Shown: positions 40,540 to 51,556 of the stretch, piece after piece
Position numbering within the stretch: position 1 is the first letter of the stretch
How the letters are laid out: every line of letters starts with the position of its first letter
Assembly (NCBI GenBank): GCA_001970955.1
Contig: MPUH01000026.1
Location: 62,001-126,000, forward strand
Source: Stentor coeruleus
Lineage: Eukaryota > Ciliophora > Heterotrichea > Heterotrichida > Stentoridae
Direction of reading: 5' to 3'
Length of the DNA: 64,000 nt
Program-made: the position numbers and the translations under genes
Notes under the pieces: generated by a model
Seen by the model: the letters and a program-made list of their open reading frames with translations, nothing else
What the model was told of the DNA's origin: nothing
The model's database searches: none

Positions 40540-41196
40540 TTTTATTATGTTGCAAAAAAAATAGTCACTTGATTTAGGTCCATTAAACTAATAATATTCT
40601 TGTTATAATTCTTTATTAATGTTTTTTATAAACTTTTCAAGAGGTGTATATNTTTAGGTCCATTAAACTAATAATATTCTTGTTATAATTCTTTATTAAT
40701 GTTTTTTATAAACTTTTCAAGAGGTGTATATCTTTATTATGGTCCTAAAGGTATTAATTTTATCAAAAAAAAACTTTAAATATAAATAAATTTTGATTTT
40801 TTTTTTACTATTCTGCTAACATCTATAATGTATCACTGGGAAAGTCTTTAGCATGTAAAGATTAGAGAAATTAGAGGAAAAAGTTAAAAAAAATATATTT
40901 AAACTTGTTATAATCTAATAACTTTGTAGTTTTTATTTTATGGTATAAGTTTTTTTTATAATATATATTTTTATATTTTATATCATAAATCTATTGACAA
41001 TTTATTAAAATGAATAAATATCAGTAACAAAGAAGCAAATCAAAGAGGTAATACAAATCATTTCAACCAGAAAAAATTAATTTTAAATAAAGATATGGGG
41101 TAATTATACCAAAATTGACCCAAAAATCACAAACCCATAAACAACAAATACTTAAATAATCTCAAAATGCATCTAAAAAAAGCTTAAGCTACTAAT
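40540..41196. other. Intergenic region with a duplicated segment
   Basis: This 657-bp AT-rich region contains a 79-bp direct duplication around a single N (listed separately). No gene is seen. Confidence 0.5.
40573..40731. repeat. 79-bp direct duplication flanking N at 40652
   Basis: Bases 40573-40651 recur as 40653-40731 with only an N between. This is best explained as an unmerged overlap of two contigs. Confidence 0.9.
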
Positions 41197-41771
41197 TTAT
41201 CCTCTAATATAAATCTCTAACCCAAAAATTCCCCAGCTCTTATCACAAGGTTGTTTTACTCTAAAGTAGACCCAAAGATCACTACTATCATGTGGTACCA
41301 AAATATCAATTACAAAAGCAAATTTTCCTTATCCCATCATTATATCTCTACAAATATCAATAGGATTTTTACTATATGTCACATCATAAGTCAAACTCCA
41401 AACTACACTAATCTCAGCAGTGGTTCCAATTTCAATATAACCCGTCTCTCCATTCATCAATAAAATGTCAAATTTCCATTAATCTTATAAATAAATGTTC
41501 TCTAATTTAATTAAACTCTTTCCATGTTGTCACAGCTGAAAATTGATAATACCTTCCAAGTATTCTTAATCCTGAACATTCAAATATAGTTTTATTACTT
41601 CAACACCTTTAAATGTGTCATAATGATATAAACCCCATTGGTCATAATTAGATACAACAAGTTTTTGGTTGAATTCTAAATCAGTTTCAGTTAGAACGTC
41701 TTTGATAAGAATGATATTGTGTCTTCAGCTGTTGTTTGGAGGAATAAGAAAAGCGATGAAAATAAGATCAT
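41197..41771 (-). pseudogene. Decayed gene for a ciliate secreted protein N-terminal domain
   Basis: The minus strand opens with an ATG at 41771 and a signal peptide (MILFSSLFLFLQTTAEDTIS). Recognisable pieces then continue in shifting frames: KDVLTETDLEFNQKLVVSNY, RILGRYYQFSAVTTWKEFN, FIDEWRD, and IGTTAEISVVWSLTYDVTYS through VKQPCDKSWGIFGLEIYIRG. The order GGY-F, then H..+RI..FIDxWD, then DESWGI..I is familiar from ciliate secreted proteins whose C-terminal part is a furin-like Cys-rich repeat array. That array is absent here. At least four frame breaks or stops occur and none fits the 15-nt intron pattern. A true pseudogene fragment is most likely; low-quality assembly is an alternative. 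Confidence 0.65.
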
Positions 41772-41878
41772 AAAACGTACATTATATAGATATTTTTATA
41801 TTAAGTTTAAGTTTTTTTGTAAGAAAATGATATGAAGGGTTTTAGTAAGTTATGTTTATTTTATAATATAAGCCCCCC

Positions 41879-42484
41879 ATGAGTGATAACCCTATTGTCA
41901 AAGACCTTGTGAATAAGCTTAAGTTGTTTAGACAGTCTGTAATGTCTATAAGCAAAGGTGGGTCAATTAGATCTAGTCTAGTTCCTCCTGCAATTCGTGA
42001 AGAAGCAGGGAAAATATATTTAGAACACGGGGGACTTGATATCCTAATGGACGTCCTCCACGTCTCAGCCGAGCAAATACGCGAATGGACTAGAAATCTC
42101 AAAAGTAGCTCAGACTTTTATTCCTGCAAAAAAACCAAAGGTATAATCCAAAATTTCATAAACTGCAACAAACTACCCCAAAAGCGCCACAAAACATACA
42201 AAGCCAAAATATCAGGTAAAGCCGAAATCCTTAACACCCTAACCCCAGAAATCCAAATCCAATGTGAAAACCTCAAGACAAAAATCGAAGAATCTAGACA
42301 AAGCAATCAAATCCAAATATCAAAAAACCTAAAAATCGAAATTGCAAACCTCGTAAAAATAGTTGGACATCCTAAACCTATAGCATCTATTATAGGTATA
42401 AATGAACATATAATATCAATTTGGAGTAATTATTATTCCACTTTGAAAAATGATTCTAATATAGACATGGCTTACATTCTTTAA
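41879..42484 (+). CDS. Protein with two helix-turn-helix-like repeats
   Basis: The protein has 201 aa. Two segments share a helix-turn-helix look: PPAIREEAGKIYLEHGGLDI, with LMDVLHVSAEQIREWTRNL after it (about residues 36-75), and ISKNLKIEIANLVKIVGHPK, with PIASIIGINEHIISIWSNYY after it (about 147-187). The pattern hydrophobic helix, Gly turn, helix ending in I.xW resembles transposase or regulator HTHs that read DNA. A basic Lys/Gln linker separates them. No catalytic domain is present, so this is more likely a DNA-binding or domesticated protein than a transposase. The ATG follows an AT-rich leader; the next gene starts 25 bp after its TAA. Confidence 0.6.
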   Translation: MSDNPIVKDLVNKLKLFRQSVMSISKGGSIRSSLVPPAIREEAGKIYLEHGGLDILMDVLHVSAEQIREWTRNLKSSSDFYSCKKTKGIIQNFINCNKLPQKRHKTYKAKISGKAEILNTLTPEIQIQCENLKTKIEESRQSNQIQISKNLKIEIANLVKIVGHPKPIASIIGINEHIISIWSNYYSTLKNDSNIDMAYIL

Positions 42485-42509
42485 TACTTAAATTTTTTTA
42501 TATAAAAAA

Positions 42510-44291
42510 ATGGAAATCTGCTCTGTAAAAGACTGTGGGGAAATTCCAGAATACATCTGTAGCTGTAGTGATAATATAGCTTTTTGTCATAGCCATATAG
42601 GTTTTGATGAATACCACTCAGATCATTCGATTCAGAGTATTTACACAACACTTGATGATGAGTCTATTGAAAGGATCTCAAATTTCATCCACCCAATAAT
42701 CGGTAAAATATCAAAAACTATTGAAAACTCAAGGAATTTAGCTCGATGTTTGATTTCTCAAATAAAAAAAAAATTTAAAGACAGCTATGAAAAGCTCAAG
42801 GCCCAGCAAAATTTTCTTGAGGAAATATTGATGAAATGCTATAAGAAAAAAGTTAAGAAAAATGAAATGAATTTTGTATGGAACTCATTGAATAATTATG
42901 GGGTTAGGGAAATGTTTAATTCTATTGAGTTTGTTGATGATACTAAGATAAATCCTACGTATGAGTATTTAAAGAAAATGAATGCGGAATTATCACAACC
43001 ATTGTCTAATGAAGTTATATTGAGTAATTCTCTTAAATATACTGAAGATATGCTTTTCAGAGAATGTATGCAGTATCTTTCTCAAGTGAATACATTGCAA
43101 GCGAAATTATCATGTGAAAATGCTCAGAAGATAATAGAAAAAGTTAGATTTTTCTCGATAAATGCTCAGCTCCCACATCGAGATCATAGTGATTCTCGTT
43201 ATGAAAATCAATCAACCCTTGATTCTATTGTAAGCTCAAATGACTTCACAAACTATGTCCCAGTAGAAATTGATTATCAAGATTTATCACGTTTTTTCAC
43301 TAAAGAACTTGTAGTAAAAATAATCAAAACCCATAAAATCCTCACAGCCCATCAAGTTATGCAAGAAAAAAACGACTATAATTTCCAAGAAATCAATAAT
43401 ATCAATGAAATCCTATACCAGGTTGATATCACAGGATCACTTTTAACAAGCGAAATCCTCAATATCCTTCAAAACAAATACGAGCTTAAAGACCAGTGTT
43501 TAATAATAAAAAGGTTTTTTTTCTTAGGCCAGGGGGATTTCTTCAACAGTATTTTCGCAGCAATTTTGAAAACTCCACAGCTTTATAAAGAAGAAATAAC
43601 TGAGATTTTAGAAGCAAACTGTACAAAGAGAATCAATAAAAAATACTTATCAAAACTTACATTGAATTATGATGATTATACCGACAAATACTCATTGTTT
43701 TATCAGTTTTTCTATCCTTTAAACGTATTGTTTACAGAAGCTATATCTGATGATTTGCATCAGATTTTCGAGTTTTTATGGGAGTTTAAGCTTATCGAGT
43801 ATAAAATCAAAAACTCATTCAAACAAATTACTTATAATTATGTAGAAAGAGATGAGTTTATACTAATACACAAATTCCTTTTGCTTAAATACAGACTTAT
43901 AGTTTTATTGAATATAGTGATATTTTTGATAATGGAAGAAATAGTCGAGCATAACTGGCGGGTGTTTACAAGAAAATTAAACACGACTTTAACTTTAGAA
44001 GAAATCTCAGTCGTTGTTAGAGAAATGGTATTAAACATCAAACTGATATGTATCGAAAACAGTAAAAACTATCGGAATTTCCATGAAATACTAGTAAATC
44101 TACAAGACTTCTATACAATATCTCAAAAACTATCAGGGGAAGTTTATGAATATACATCATATTTAAATGACTTAAATGATATATCAGAAAGGATTTCTGC
44201 AGCAATAGAAGAAATCAAGCTTAATTATGAACTTCTTCCTATCGAAGGGAAAATGTATTTTAAAACCAGAATAGCTGAATTATGCAATTAA
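42510..44291 (+). CDS. B-box-like zinc-binding protein with long helical body
   Basis: The protein has 593 aa. Residues 1-45 carry a compact Cys/His cluster (CSVKDCGEIPEYICSCSDNI, then CHSHIGFDEYHSDHS) with B-box-like spacing. The remainder is helical with stretches of coiled coil (residues 60-125), Glu/Asn/Lys-rich, with no membrane segment. It sits 25 bp after the double-HTH gene, so the two may share regulation, although they are probably separate transcripts. B-box plus helices recalls TRIM-like or ciliate cytoplasmic scaffold proteins; no RING is seen. The stop is TAA. Confidence 0.6.
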   Translation: MEICSVKDCGEIPEYICSCSDNIAFCHSHIGFDEYHSDHSIQSIYTTLDDESIERISNFIHPIIGKISKTIENSRNLARCLISQIKKKFKDSYEKLKAQQNFLEEILMKCYKKKVKKNEMNFVWNSLNNYGVREMFNSIEFVDDTKINPTYEYLKKMNAELSQPLSNEVILSNSLKYTEDMLFRECMQYLSQVNTLQAKLSCENAQKIIEKVRFFSINAQLPHRDHSDSRYENQSTLDSIVSSNDFTNYVPVEIDYQDLSRFFTKELVVKIIKTHKILTAHQVMQEKNDYNFQEINNINEILYQVDITGSLLTSEILNILQNKYELKDQCLIIKRFFFLGQGDFFNSIFAAILKTPQLYKEEITEILEANCTKRINKKYLSKLTLNYDDYTDKYSLFYQFFYPLNVLFTEAISDDLHQIFEFLWEFKLIEYKIKNSFKQITYNYVERDEFILIHKFLLLKYRLIVLLNIVIFLIMEEIVEHNWRVFTRKLNTTLTLEEISVVVREMVLNIKLICIENSKNYRNFHEILVNLQDFYTISQKLSGEVYEYTSYLNDLNDISERISAAIEEIKLNYELLPIEGKMYFKTRIAELCN

Positions 44292-44314
44292 CTTATATTA
44301 ATAATCATGATTAT

Positions 44315-47300
44315 TTATTTTAATGTCAATTGTCTACGATCATGACAACTGGAGCATATCCCTTGGGCGATATAAGGATTTTTTCTTAAACAAACTATGC
44401 ATATTTTTTCATCACAGTTGTCGCATATTGTCACAACTGCTTCATAGTATTTGTTTTCATTACAATAAGAACACATAATCATAGAGTCTTCATCTCCTTC
44501 ACTAGCATCAATCCAATAGTTTTTATCTGTATTACAACATCCATTACAATAATCAGGAGTTTTGTTTAAGATTTTCTTTTGTAAAAAACAACATATACAG
44601 TAAAGCTCTTCACCTTTTGGGATTTTTACGTTACAGTTTAGGCAGAGTTTGTTTATTGGGGGCTTTGAGGATGGGATTTGATGTTGGGGAATTGATTGGT
44701 TTGAGAGGAATTTCTCACAACATGAAGTACATTTTAGGAGGTAATTTGACCTTTTTAGATCTTTCATGCATTTAACACAGTAGAGACCACCGCAGTATGA
44801 TGTGTTGTCCGTTTCGAGATATTCTTCTTGATGATACTTTTGCTCTTCTTGGTGCTTTTGTTCGAGGATTTTTTTTTCTTCAGATTTTTTACGTTGCTCT
44901 TCAGCTTTTTTCTCTTCGGCTTGACGTCTTTCTTCAGCACGTTTTTCTTCGGCTTGACGTTTTTCTTCTGCTTTTCTTTCTTCTAAGAGTCTTTTTTCTC
45001 GAGATTTTCTTTCCTCGGCAATTTTTTTCTCTTCAGCTATTTTCTTTTCTTCAGCTATTCTCCTTTCTTCGGCTAATCTTTTTTTTTCAGCAATTTTCTT
45101 TTCTTCAGCAAGTTTTCGCTCTTGAGCCAGCCTCCTTTCCTCAGCAAGTCTTTTTTCTTCAGCAACTCTTCTTTCCTCAGCAAGTCTTTTTTCTTCAATA
45201 GCCCTCCTTTCCTCAGCAAGTCTTTTTTCTTCAATAACTCTCCTTTCCTCAGCAAGTCTTTTTTCTTCAATAACTCTCCTTTCCTCAGCAAGTTTTTTTT
45301 CTTCAATAACTCTCCTTTCCTCAGCAAGCCTTTTTTCTTCAGCAGCCCTTCTTTCCTCAGCAGCTTTTTTCTCCTCAGCAATTTTCCTCTCCTCAGCCGC
45401 TTTTTTCTCCTCAGCAATTTTCCTCTCCTCAGCAATTCNCAACTCTCCTTTCCTCAGCAAGCCTTTTTTCTTCAGCAGCCCTTCTTTCCTCAGCAGCTTT
45501 TTTCTCTTCAGCAATTTTCCTCTCCTCAGCCGCTTTTTTCTCCTCAGCAATTTTCCTCTCCTCAGCAATTCTCTTCTCCTCAGCCCTTTTCCTCTCCTCA
45601 GCTTTTTTTCTTTCTTCAACAATTTTAGCTTCTTCAATCATCCTTCTTTCTTCAGCCTGTTTTTTCTCTTCAGCAATCCTCCTTTCCTCCAAAATTCTTT
45701 TCTCCTCAGTAATCCTCCTATCCTCCAAAATTTTTTTCTCCTCAGCAATCCTCCTCACTTGATTTTTCCTCTCTTCCTCCAATCTTAATTCCTTTTCCTT
45801 TTTTTCATCAGCAATCCTCCTCTCATAAGCAATCCTCTCTTTTTCCGCTTGTTGTTTTTCTTCAATCAAGCGTTTTCTTTCAGCAATCCTATTTTTTTCA
45901 TTCCTAATCCTTTCTTCTTCAGCAATTTTCGCTTCATCCTCTAATCTTTTTTCTTCTTCAAATCTCATTTCCTCAGCCCTATGTTTTTCTTCAGCTATTC
46001 TCATTTCTTCAGCTAATCTCATTTCTTCAGCAATTCTTATCAATTCTTTTTTTCCCTTTTCTTCAGCTAATTTCCTTTCTTCAAATACCCTTTTTTTTTC
46101 AGCAATATTTCTTTCTTCTTCATGTTTTTTTTCTTCAGCTAATCTTTTTTCTTCAGCTTGTCTACGTTCATCAGCTAATTTTTTAGCTTCTTGTATACGA
46201 CGTTCTTCCATAGTTTTCTGGTCTATTTTAAGTTTCTCAGTATAAGAACGTTTTTCAGCTAAAAGTTTTTGGATTTCAGCGATTTTTCTCTCTTCTTCTA
46301 ACCTTTTTTCTTCTAGTTGCTTTTTTTTTTCTGTTATGATTCTCTCGTTTTCTAGTCTTTTTTCTTCTGCAGCTCGAAGTTCTTCTTGAAACTTCCTTTC
46401 GTCTTCTTTTCTTTTTTCTTCTATTAATTTTTTCGCATCTTCAAGACGCTTTTCTGCAGCTGCTCTTCGTTCATCAGCAAGTTTTTTATCTTCTTCTAGT
46501 TTTTTCTCTTCATTTTTTCGTTTTTCTTCAGCAAGTTTTCGTTGTTGAGATGCTTTTTTTTCTTCGTCTAGCTTTTTTTCTTCTTCGAGTTTTTTTTCTT
46601 CAGCTTGTTTGCGTTCTTCAGCTAGTTTTTTCTCTGTGTTAAGCCTTTTCTCGTCTTGGAGACGTTTTTCTTCTGCTATTTTTCGTTTTTCAGCCATTTT
46701 TTTCTCGATTTCCAAACGTTTTTCTTCAAGGATTTTCCTTTCTTCTATGAGAAATTTTTCTTCTTCTAAACGTTTTTCTTCTATGGCTCGGTGCATGTCT
46801 TCGAATTTTTGGATTTCATCTATTTTCTCAGTTTGCCTTTTTGCTTTTATTGGCCTTTCATTGTCTAATTTGTTTTGTTCAGTTGACACCCAGTCACGAA
46901 GATGTTTATTTTCCATTTCTAGACGAATTCTTTCTCGTATCTCTTTTTCATGTAATATTCTAAATTCTTCATATCTTTTTAAATCTTGAGCTTTTNCGTA
47001 TCTCTTTTTCATGTAATATTCTAAATTCTTCATATCTTTTTAAATCTTGAGCTTTTCTTTCATGTTCTAATCGTTCCTGTCTCTCCTTAGATTTTTGTTC
47101 TTCCTGTTTTTTTAACTCAGCGGATTGCTTTCTTTTAGCTTTAAGTGACATAGCTCTACTTCGCATACGTTTTTCATGCTCAAGTTCTCTAATATTATCT
47201 TGTTGAACTTTGAATGTAAAATTATAATCAACAGATCGTGTTTTTAATGGGCTTTGAAACCTTTCTAACGATAGTGTTTGTGAGCGAGAATCATCAAAAT

Positions 47301-47937
47301 CCCCATCTTCATCAACTTCAACATGATTATTTTTGCGCATATCTTCTTCTTGTTCTTCATCTTCAGCTATACATTTAGTATTAATTGTTGGTATTTTATA
47401 TTCATAAGGGTAAAGTATAGAGAAAATTCCCTTATTGTATAACAAATTTATACTAACTGTTGAGTCCTCAACCAAAAATTGCCTTTCTTCTAGTTTTGGA
47501 GATAAAATTACAATGTTTATCTTCAGCCTCTCAGAAAAATACTGAATTTCATGTATATTTTCATTTTCACTTGTTTTACTATTAGGAATCTCAAGCATTT
47601 CTTGCAATGTTACGACGAAATTTATAAAATTCAAATCATACATCATTGAATTTAGTATTTTTATCTGCCTTTTTTGTAAGAGATCATCTATATCTTCGAA
47701 TACTTCTTTAAAAAGATCTTTTATAGCTTCAAGTTGTCCAGATTCAATCAAAGATAAAACGCTATTAACAAAAATTTCTAAATTCTTTCCTCTACAGTAA
47801 ATAATCAAATGCTCCATTCCTGTTACAAATAGATTGCAAAAAAGTTGCTTTTCTGGGATTTCTCTAAAGGATTTGTATTTTCTGCTTAGAGAAGATATGT
47901 TTAAATCCTTTATTCTTTTGACAGGTCGAATTGCCAT
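44315..47937 (-). CDS. Degenerate otubain (peptidase C65-like) fused to a long coiled coil and a C-terminal Cys-rich zinc cluster
   Basis: Two single-N joins split this gene. Removing one copy of each duplication restores one frame of 1142 aa. Residues 15-180 resemble an otubain. Where the family has GDGNCFYRA there is PEKQLFCNL, with Leu32 in the nucleophile position. The family's PGHYDILYP appears as NKGIFSILYP, with Ile171 in place of His. About 700 residues of near-pure coiled coil follow, built on repeats of AEEKRLAEER type. The C-terminal 150 residues hold many CxxC pairs (CNGCCNTDKNYW, CDNCDEKICIVCLRKN), probably several zinc fingers. It may bind ubiquitin without cutting it (inference). 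The stop is TAA. Confidence 0.75.
45308..45571. repeat. 131-bp direct duplication flanking N at 45439
   Basis: Bases 45308-45438 recur as 45441-45571, with one substitution noticed. An N and one extra base lie between. It falls in the repetitive coiled-coil part of the gene, a place where assemblers fail. Confidence 0.85.
46936..47056. repeat. 60-bp direct duplication flanking N at 46996
   Basis: Bases 46936-46995 recur as 46997-47056 around a single N. Using one copy joins the N-terminal exon to the coiled coil in frame. Confidence 0.9.
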
Positions 47938-48182
47938 TTATTATATAAAATATCAAATACCATGAAAGATTTTTTCCTATGGATGATATATAAATTATAT
48001 ATTTTAAGCATAATGTCTAATCTAATAAGATATATAAATTATATATTTTAAGTAATCTGATAAAGTATTTGAAATCAATATGATAGTTGTAGTTTTTATT
48101 ATAAAAAATAATCATAACAAATTTTATTATAAAGATAGTCATAGCTAAACTTTTAGAAATTAGATAAAACTAAGTTAACTTG

Positions 48183-49244
48183 CTACTCTGATTGTCCATA
48201 TCCTCTTCCTGAGCCTTCTTCTTTTTTATAGTAAACTGCGCAGCCAATCCCTGCACCAATTCCAACAACAAAAAAGAACAAACTTATTTTCCTCATCAAA
48301 TTCCCCGAGTTCTCTTCACTAACCACAATTTTCTCATGCTTATGTAAAAGTTGTACATACGGATCACTACGTGCCCTAACATAAATCGGCACTTTTTCAA
48401 AACGATAAGTATTTCCTGGCTTAGCTGCTACATAAACCCCGGGATTATTTTCAGCATAGCACCCACCAGAATACTTCAAATGAAATTTCCCAAAAGTATC
48501 AACAACTGTATCAACAGTAACACAAATATGTGTGAGAATATCATAAGTATAACAAATCCCATGAACACCATCTACTTTCAAAACCCACAAACCATTTTTT
48601 TTAGTGCATTTTTCTATACAAGATTTCCCAGAACAATCTAAAGTTAGCTCATTTTGATACCAAGTTGGTAAATCAATACCTATTTTTGGATCATGAAAAT
48701 TCCACCAGCCATTTTTTGACCTTGAGCAATCAGGCATTTCTTCTATTGCTTTATAAGCTGATGGATTTTTTCTATCTGAATTAGTAGCAAGTTCAATATA
48801 AAGACATTTTTCTTGTGAGTCGCCAGCAGGGACCATTTCGTCTGTGAATATAAAAGTCGCGAATTTCATTGCCGTGTTAGTTGAATATAAGTGATAAGAA
48901 GGGGTGTATTTGTCTAGGCTGTTTTTTTTAAGAAGGTCTTTGATTTCTTGGGATTCCACATTAGTCCAGTTCATAGTTTCTTGAACACCATGGCCTTGAC
49001 TTGGCATAATCTTCATTTTCATAGTTAAAGCGCTTAGATATTTCCCTGTATCGTTTTCTTTCCAAGTCTAATTGGGTATTACTGAAACTGTGGATGTTGA
49101 GCTTCCATTGCCTCCTGTAAATAAACTGATAATGAAGAAGAATACTGAGAGTCCTCCAAAGATGAGAGATGTAAAAAACAAAGCTTTGAGTACCTTTTGA
49201 GCTGTATGTTCGAATTTCTTGAAGTTGAATGGATCCCAGTCCAT
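48183..49244 (-). CDS. Two-TM protein with Cys-rich ectodomain (two exons)
   Basis: A 15-nt intron at 49068-49082 links an upstream exon, so the start is 49244 and the product has 348 aa. The first exon carries a TM helix (ALFFTSLIFGGLSVFFFIIS) after a short basic segment (MDWDPFNFKKFEH). A loop of about 240 residues has many Cys (CSGKSCIEKCTKK, GICYTYDILTHIC, GGCY), suggesting disulfide bonds in the ER lumen or outside. A second TM helix (ISLFFFVVGIGAGIGCAVYY) is near the C-terminus, with a short Gly-rich tail. The topology resembles CDC50- or TMEM-type proteins, but I do not recognise the family. The stop is TAG. Confidence 0.7.
49068..49082 (-). other. 15-nt intron in two-TM protein gene
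   Basis: It reads GTAATACCCAATTAG on the coding strand, with A at position 10. It removes an in-frame TAG and adds the N-terminal TM exon. Confidence 0.85.
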
Positions 49245-50155
49245 TTATTATTTAAATTACTAACTTTGGGTTAAGATCTGAAGGGATAAAATGATTAAGA
49301 TTAGATATAGGAGAGAGGAAGCTAGAGGGTTGATAGGAATTTTATTAGGAAAAAAATTTTGGATAAGTTGGTTTGTGGAAGAGGAGGATGGGATGTGGTA
49401 GTTGAGAATTTTAAGAAATGTAGGGTTGAGAAGGTTGTGATAATGGGATTAAGGAATTAAGGAATTAGTGTTAAAAGAAAAGGAAAATAGAATATGATGA
49501 TTTTGATGGGGATATAGAAATATTAGCTAAAATATATATCAATAGTACAAGTAAAATTCCAATATAGTCATCACGTTTGAAAATGCAAAAAAAACCTTTA
49601 GGATATTATCAATAATTTTATTTTTATTGATATACAGACAGAGGATTGTAGTGCATAAAAGATACTTCTAATCCTGAACAATAATAAATTATATTTTTAT
49701 AACAGTTGAGGTATTAGTTATCTTGAAAAAAAAAGTATCTTCAAGTAGTGGAAAATATAGAAAAAATATTATCATTGCCCTGAGCAGTAGTCATAATATA
49801 GGCCCATGTTTTCCTAATAATTTATTATAATTAATTATGAACCTAGAAAATATTATAAAGATAGTATAGTAACTAATAAATTTATGTTCCATGTAACTAA
49901 TTATCATTTATTAACACTTATCTATATTATTTAAATGAAAACTTCGATTGTAAACATTAAAATTTTATTATTCTAAATCTTAGATGATTAACACCTAAAT
50001 AAACTAATTTATCTAACCCAATCAAAGATTCTAGTACGATACTTCGCATCCTTATATTCTCATAAATTTTAGCTCTATCAACATAATCAATAGCATAAAC
50101 CTACATTTTTCACATAAATAAACTCAAATCTAACAAAAAATATATAAAAACCAAA
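49245..50155. other. Intergenic region with skew switch
   Basis: This 911-bp stretch lies between two minus genes. 49245-49510 is A/G/T-rich with about five C in 260 bases (5' flank of the two-TM gene). 50060-50155 is C/A/T-rich and nearly G-free (3' flank of the phosphoesterase gene). The middle is AT-rich. No gene is seen. Confidence 0.6.
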
Positions 50156-51291
50156 CTAATTTCTAATAGGTAAATCAAATACCAATGGATCATTATCTGG
50201 TACATATTTCGAAGTGCAATTAGACCCATTTATAAATGTAGTATGTTCACTTTGAAAAACTCCATAAGCCTCATGTATATGTCCAAATAAATGCACCAAA
50301 GGCTTTACTTCCAAAACCTTTTCCAACAAATCCTGGCATCCAACCCTAGACCCATTAGAACACAAATCTAAAATCTCAAAAGGAGGTCCATGAGTTATAA
50401 GTATATCAGTATCCTTTGGTATTAAATCCCATTTCGCTTTGATATTATCTAAATTAAAAGCAAAATTATAAAAAGTAGGACTCCATGGGCTTCCATAAAT
50501 CTTATATCCACCAACAATTATCTCAGAATCCTCTAAATAATTACATTCTGTTAATTTGCTTTTAACAATCAAAGTATCAATTCCTTGTAACAAATCAAAT
50601 TTAATCTTAAGACTTTGTTGATTTTCTAAGTCAAAAGTTAACTCATGATTTCCTGCGATTACTATTTTATGATGATGAGGCAAAGATGATAAGAATCGGT
50701 TAAATTTTTTTACTTCATTTTCCCGACCTCTTCTTGTGAAATCCCCAGCATGAAGAAGGATATCCCCTGCTGGGATTTTCATTAGATTAGTTTTGTCGTG
50801 GGTGTCAGATAAGCAGACAAATCTGATATGGCCTGGGATTTGAGGGATTTCANGTCTAAATTAAAAGCAAGATTATAAAAAGTAGGACTCCATGGGCTTC
50901 CATAAATCTTATATCCACCAACAATTATCTCAGAATCTTCTAAATAATTACATGCTGTTAATTTGCTTTTAACAACCAAAGCATCAATTCCTTGTAACAT
51001 ATCAAATTTAATCTTAAGACTTTGTTGATTTTCTAAGTCAAAAGCTAACTCATGATTTCCTGCGATTACTATTTTATGATGATGAGGCAAAGATGATAAG
51101 AATCGGTTAAATTTTTTTACTTCATTTTCCCGACATCTTCTTGTGAAATCTCCAGCATGAAGAAGGATATCCCCTGCTGGGATTTTCATTAGATGAGTTT
51201 TGTCGTGGGTGTCAGATAAGCAGACAAATCTGATATGGCCTGGGATTTGAGGGATTTCACCTTTATGAACTTGTATAGAAGATGATTGCAT
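50156..51291 (-). CDS. MPPED1/2-type metallophosphoesterase
   Basis: With the duplicated overlap removed the product has 242 aa. Metal motifs are complete: FVCLSDTHDKT (DxH), ILLHAGDFTRRG (GDxxDF-like), IAGNHE (GNHE), DILITHGPP and HLFGHIHEAYG (GHxH). Order, spacing and the end (FINGSNCTSKYVPDNDPLVFDLP) match the MPPED family. This copy keeps the His of GHIHE that is Gly (GGIHE) in mammalian MPPED2, so it should be a fully active phosphodiesterase. The gene is broken by a single-N join at 50853. A duplicated 5' end (51326-51391) gives a second possible ATG copy at 51358. The stop is TAG. Confidence 0.85.
50448..51259. repeat. About 405-bp imperfect direct duplication flanking N at 50853
   Basis: Bases 50448-50852 recur as about 50855-51259 with roughly a dozen substitutions, several of them changing residues (RRG/RRC, TFD/AFD, NFAF/NLAF). 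The copies are therefore two alleles or close paralogues overlapped at a contig join, not a pure copy. Confidence 0.85.
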
Positions 51292-51391
51292 TTTGAAAAT
51301 TTATTAGATTAGAATAGGTGATAANACCTTTATGAACTTGTATAGAAGATGATTGCATTTTGAAAATTTATTAGATTAGAATAGGTGATAA
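51259..51391. repeat. 66-bp direct duplication flanking N at 51325
   Basis: Bases 51259-51324 recur as 51326-51391 around a single N. It covers the 5' end of the phosphoesterase gene and its leader. Confidence 0.9.
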
Positions 51392-51556
51392 ATTTTTTAT
51401 TTATAATGGAGTTTAGGTCGGTATTAAGGTTTGAATGATAATCAAGTTTTTATAAGTATTTGTTTTTTTGGGACTATCTTTATATATTAAAAGTGGAGAT
51501 AATTAATTTTATTATTTGTTTGGGTATTATTAAGTGAAATAATATAAGTTAGTACT

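Noticed and set aside
41251-41463. 70-codon + strand ORF
   Set aside because: Antisense to the better supported minus-strand pseudogene.
44797-45628. Phe/Leu/Ser-rich ORFs antisense to the coiled-coil gene
   Set aside because: They arise because the repeated GAA/GAG/AAG codons leave the opposite frames open; no sign of independent coding.
45073-45637. Lys/Arg/Leu-rich minus ORFs overlapping the coiled coil
   Set aside because: Frame-shifted reading of the same repeats, promoted by the N join at 45439.
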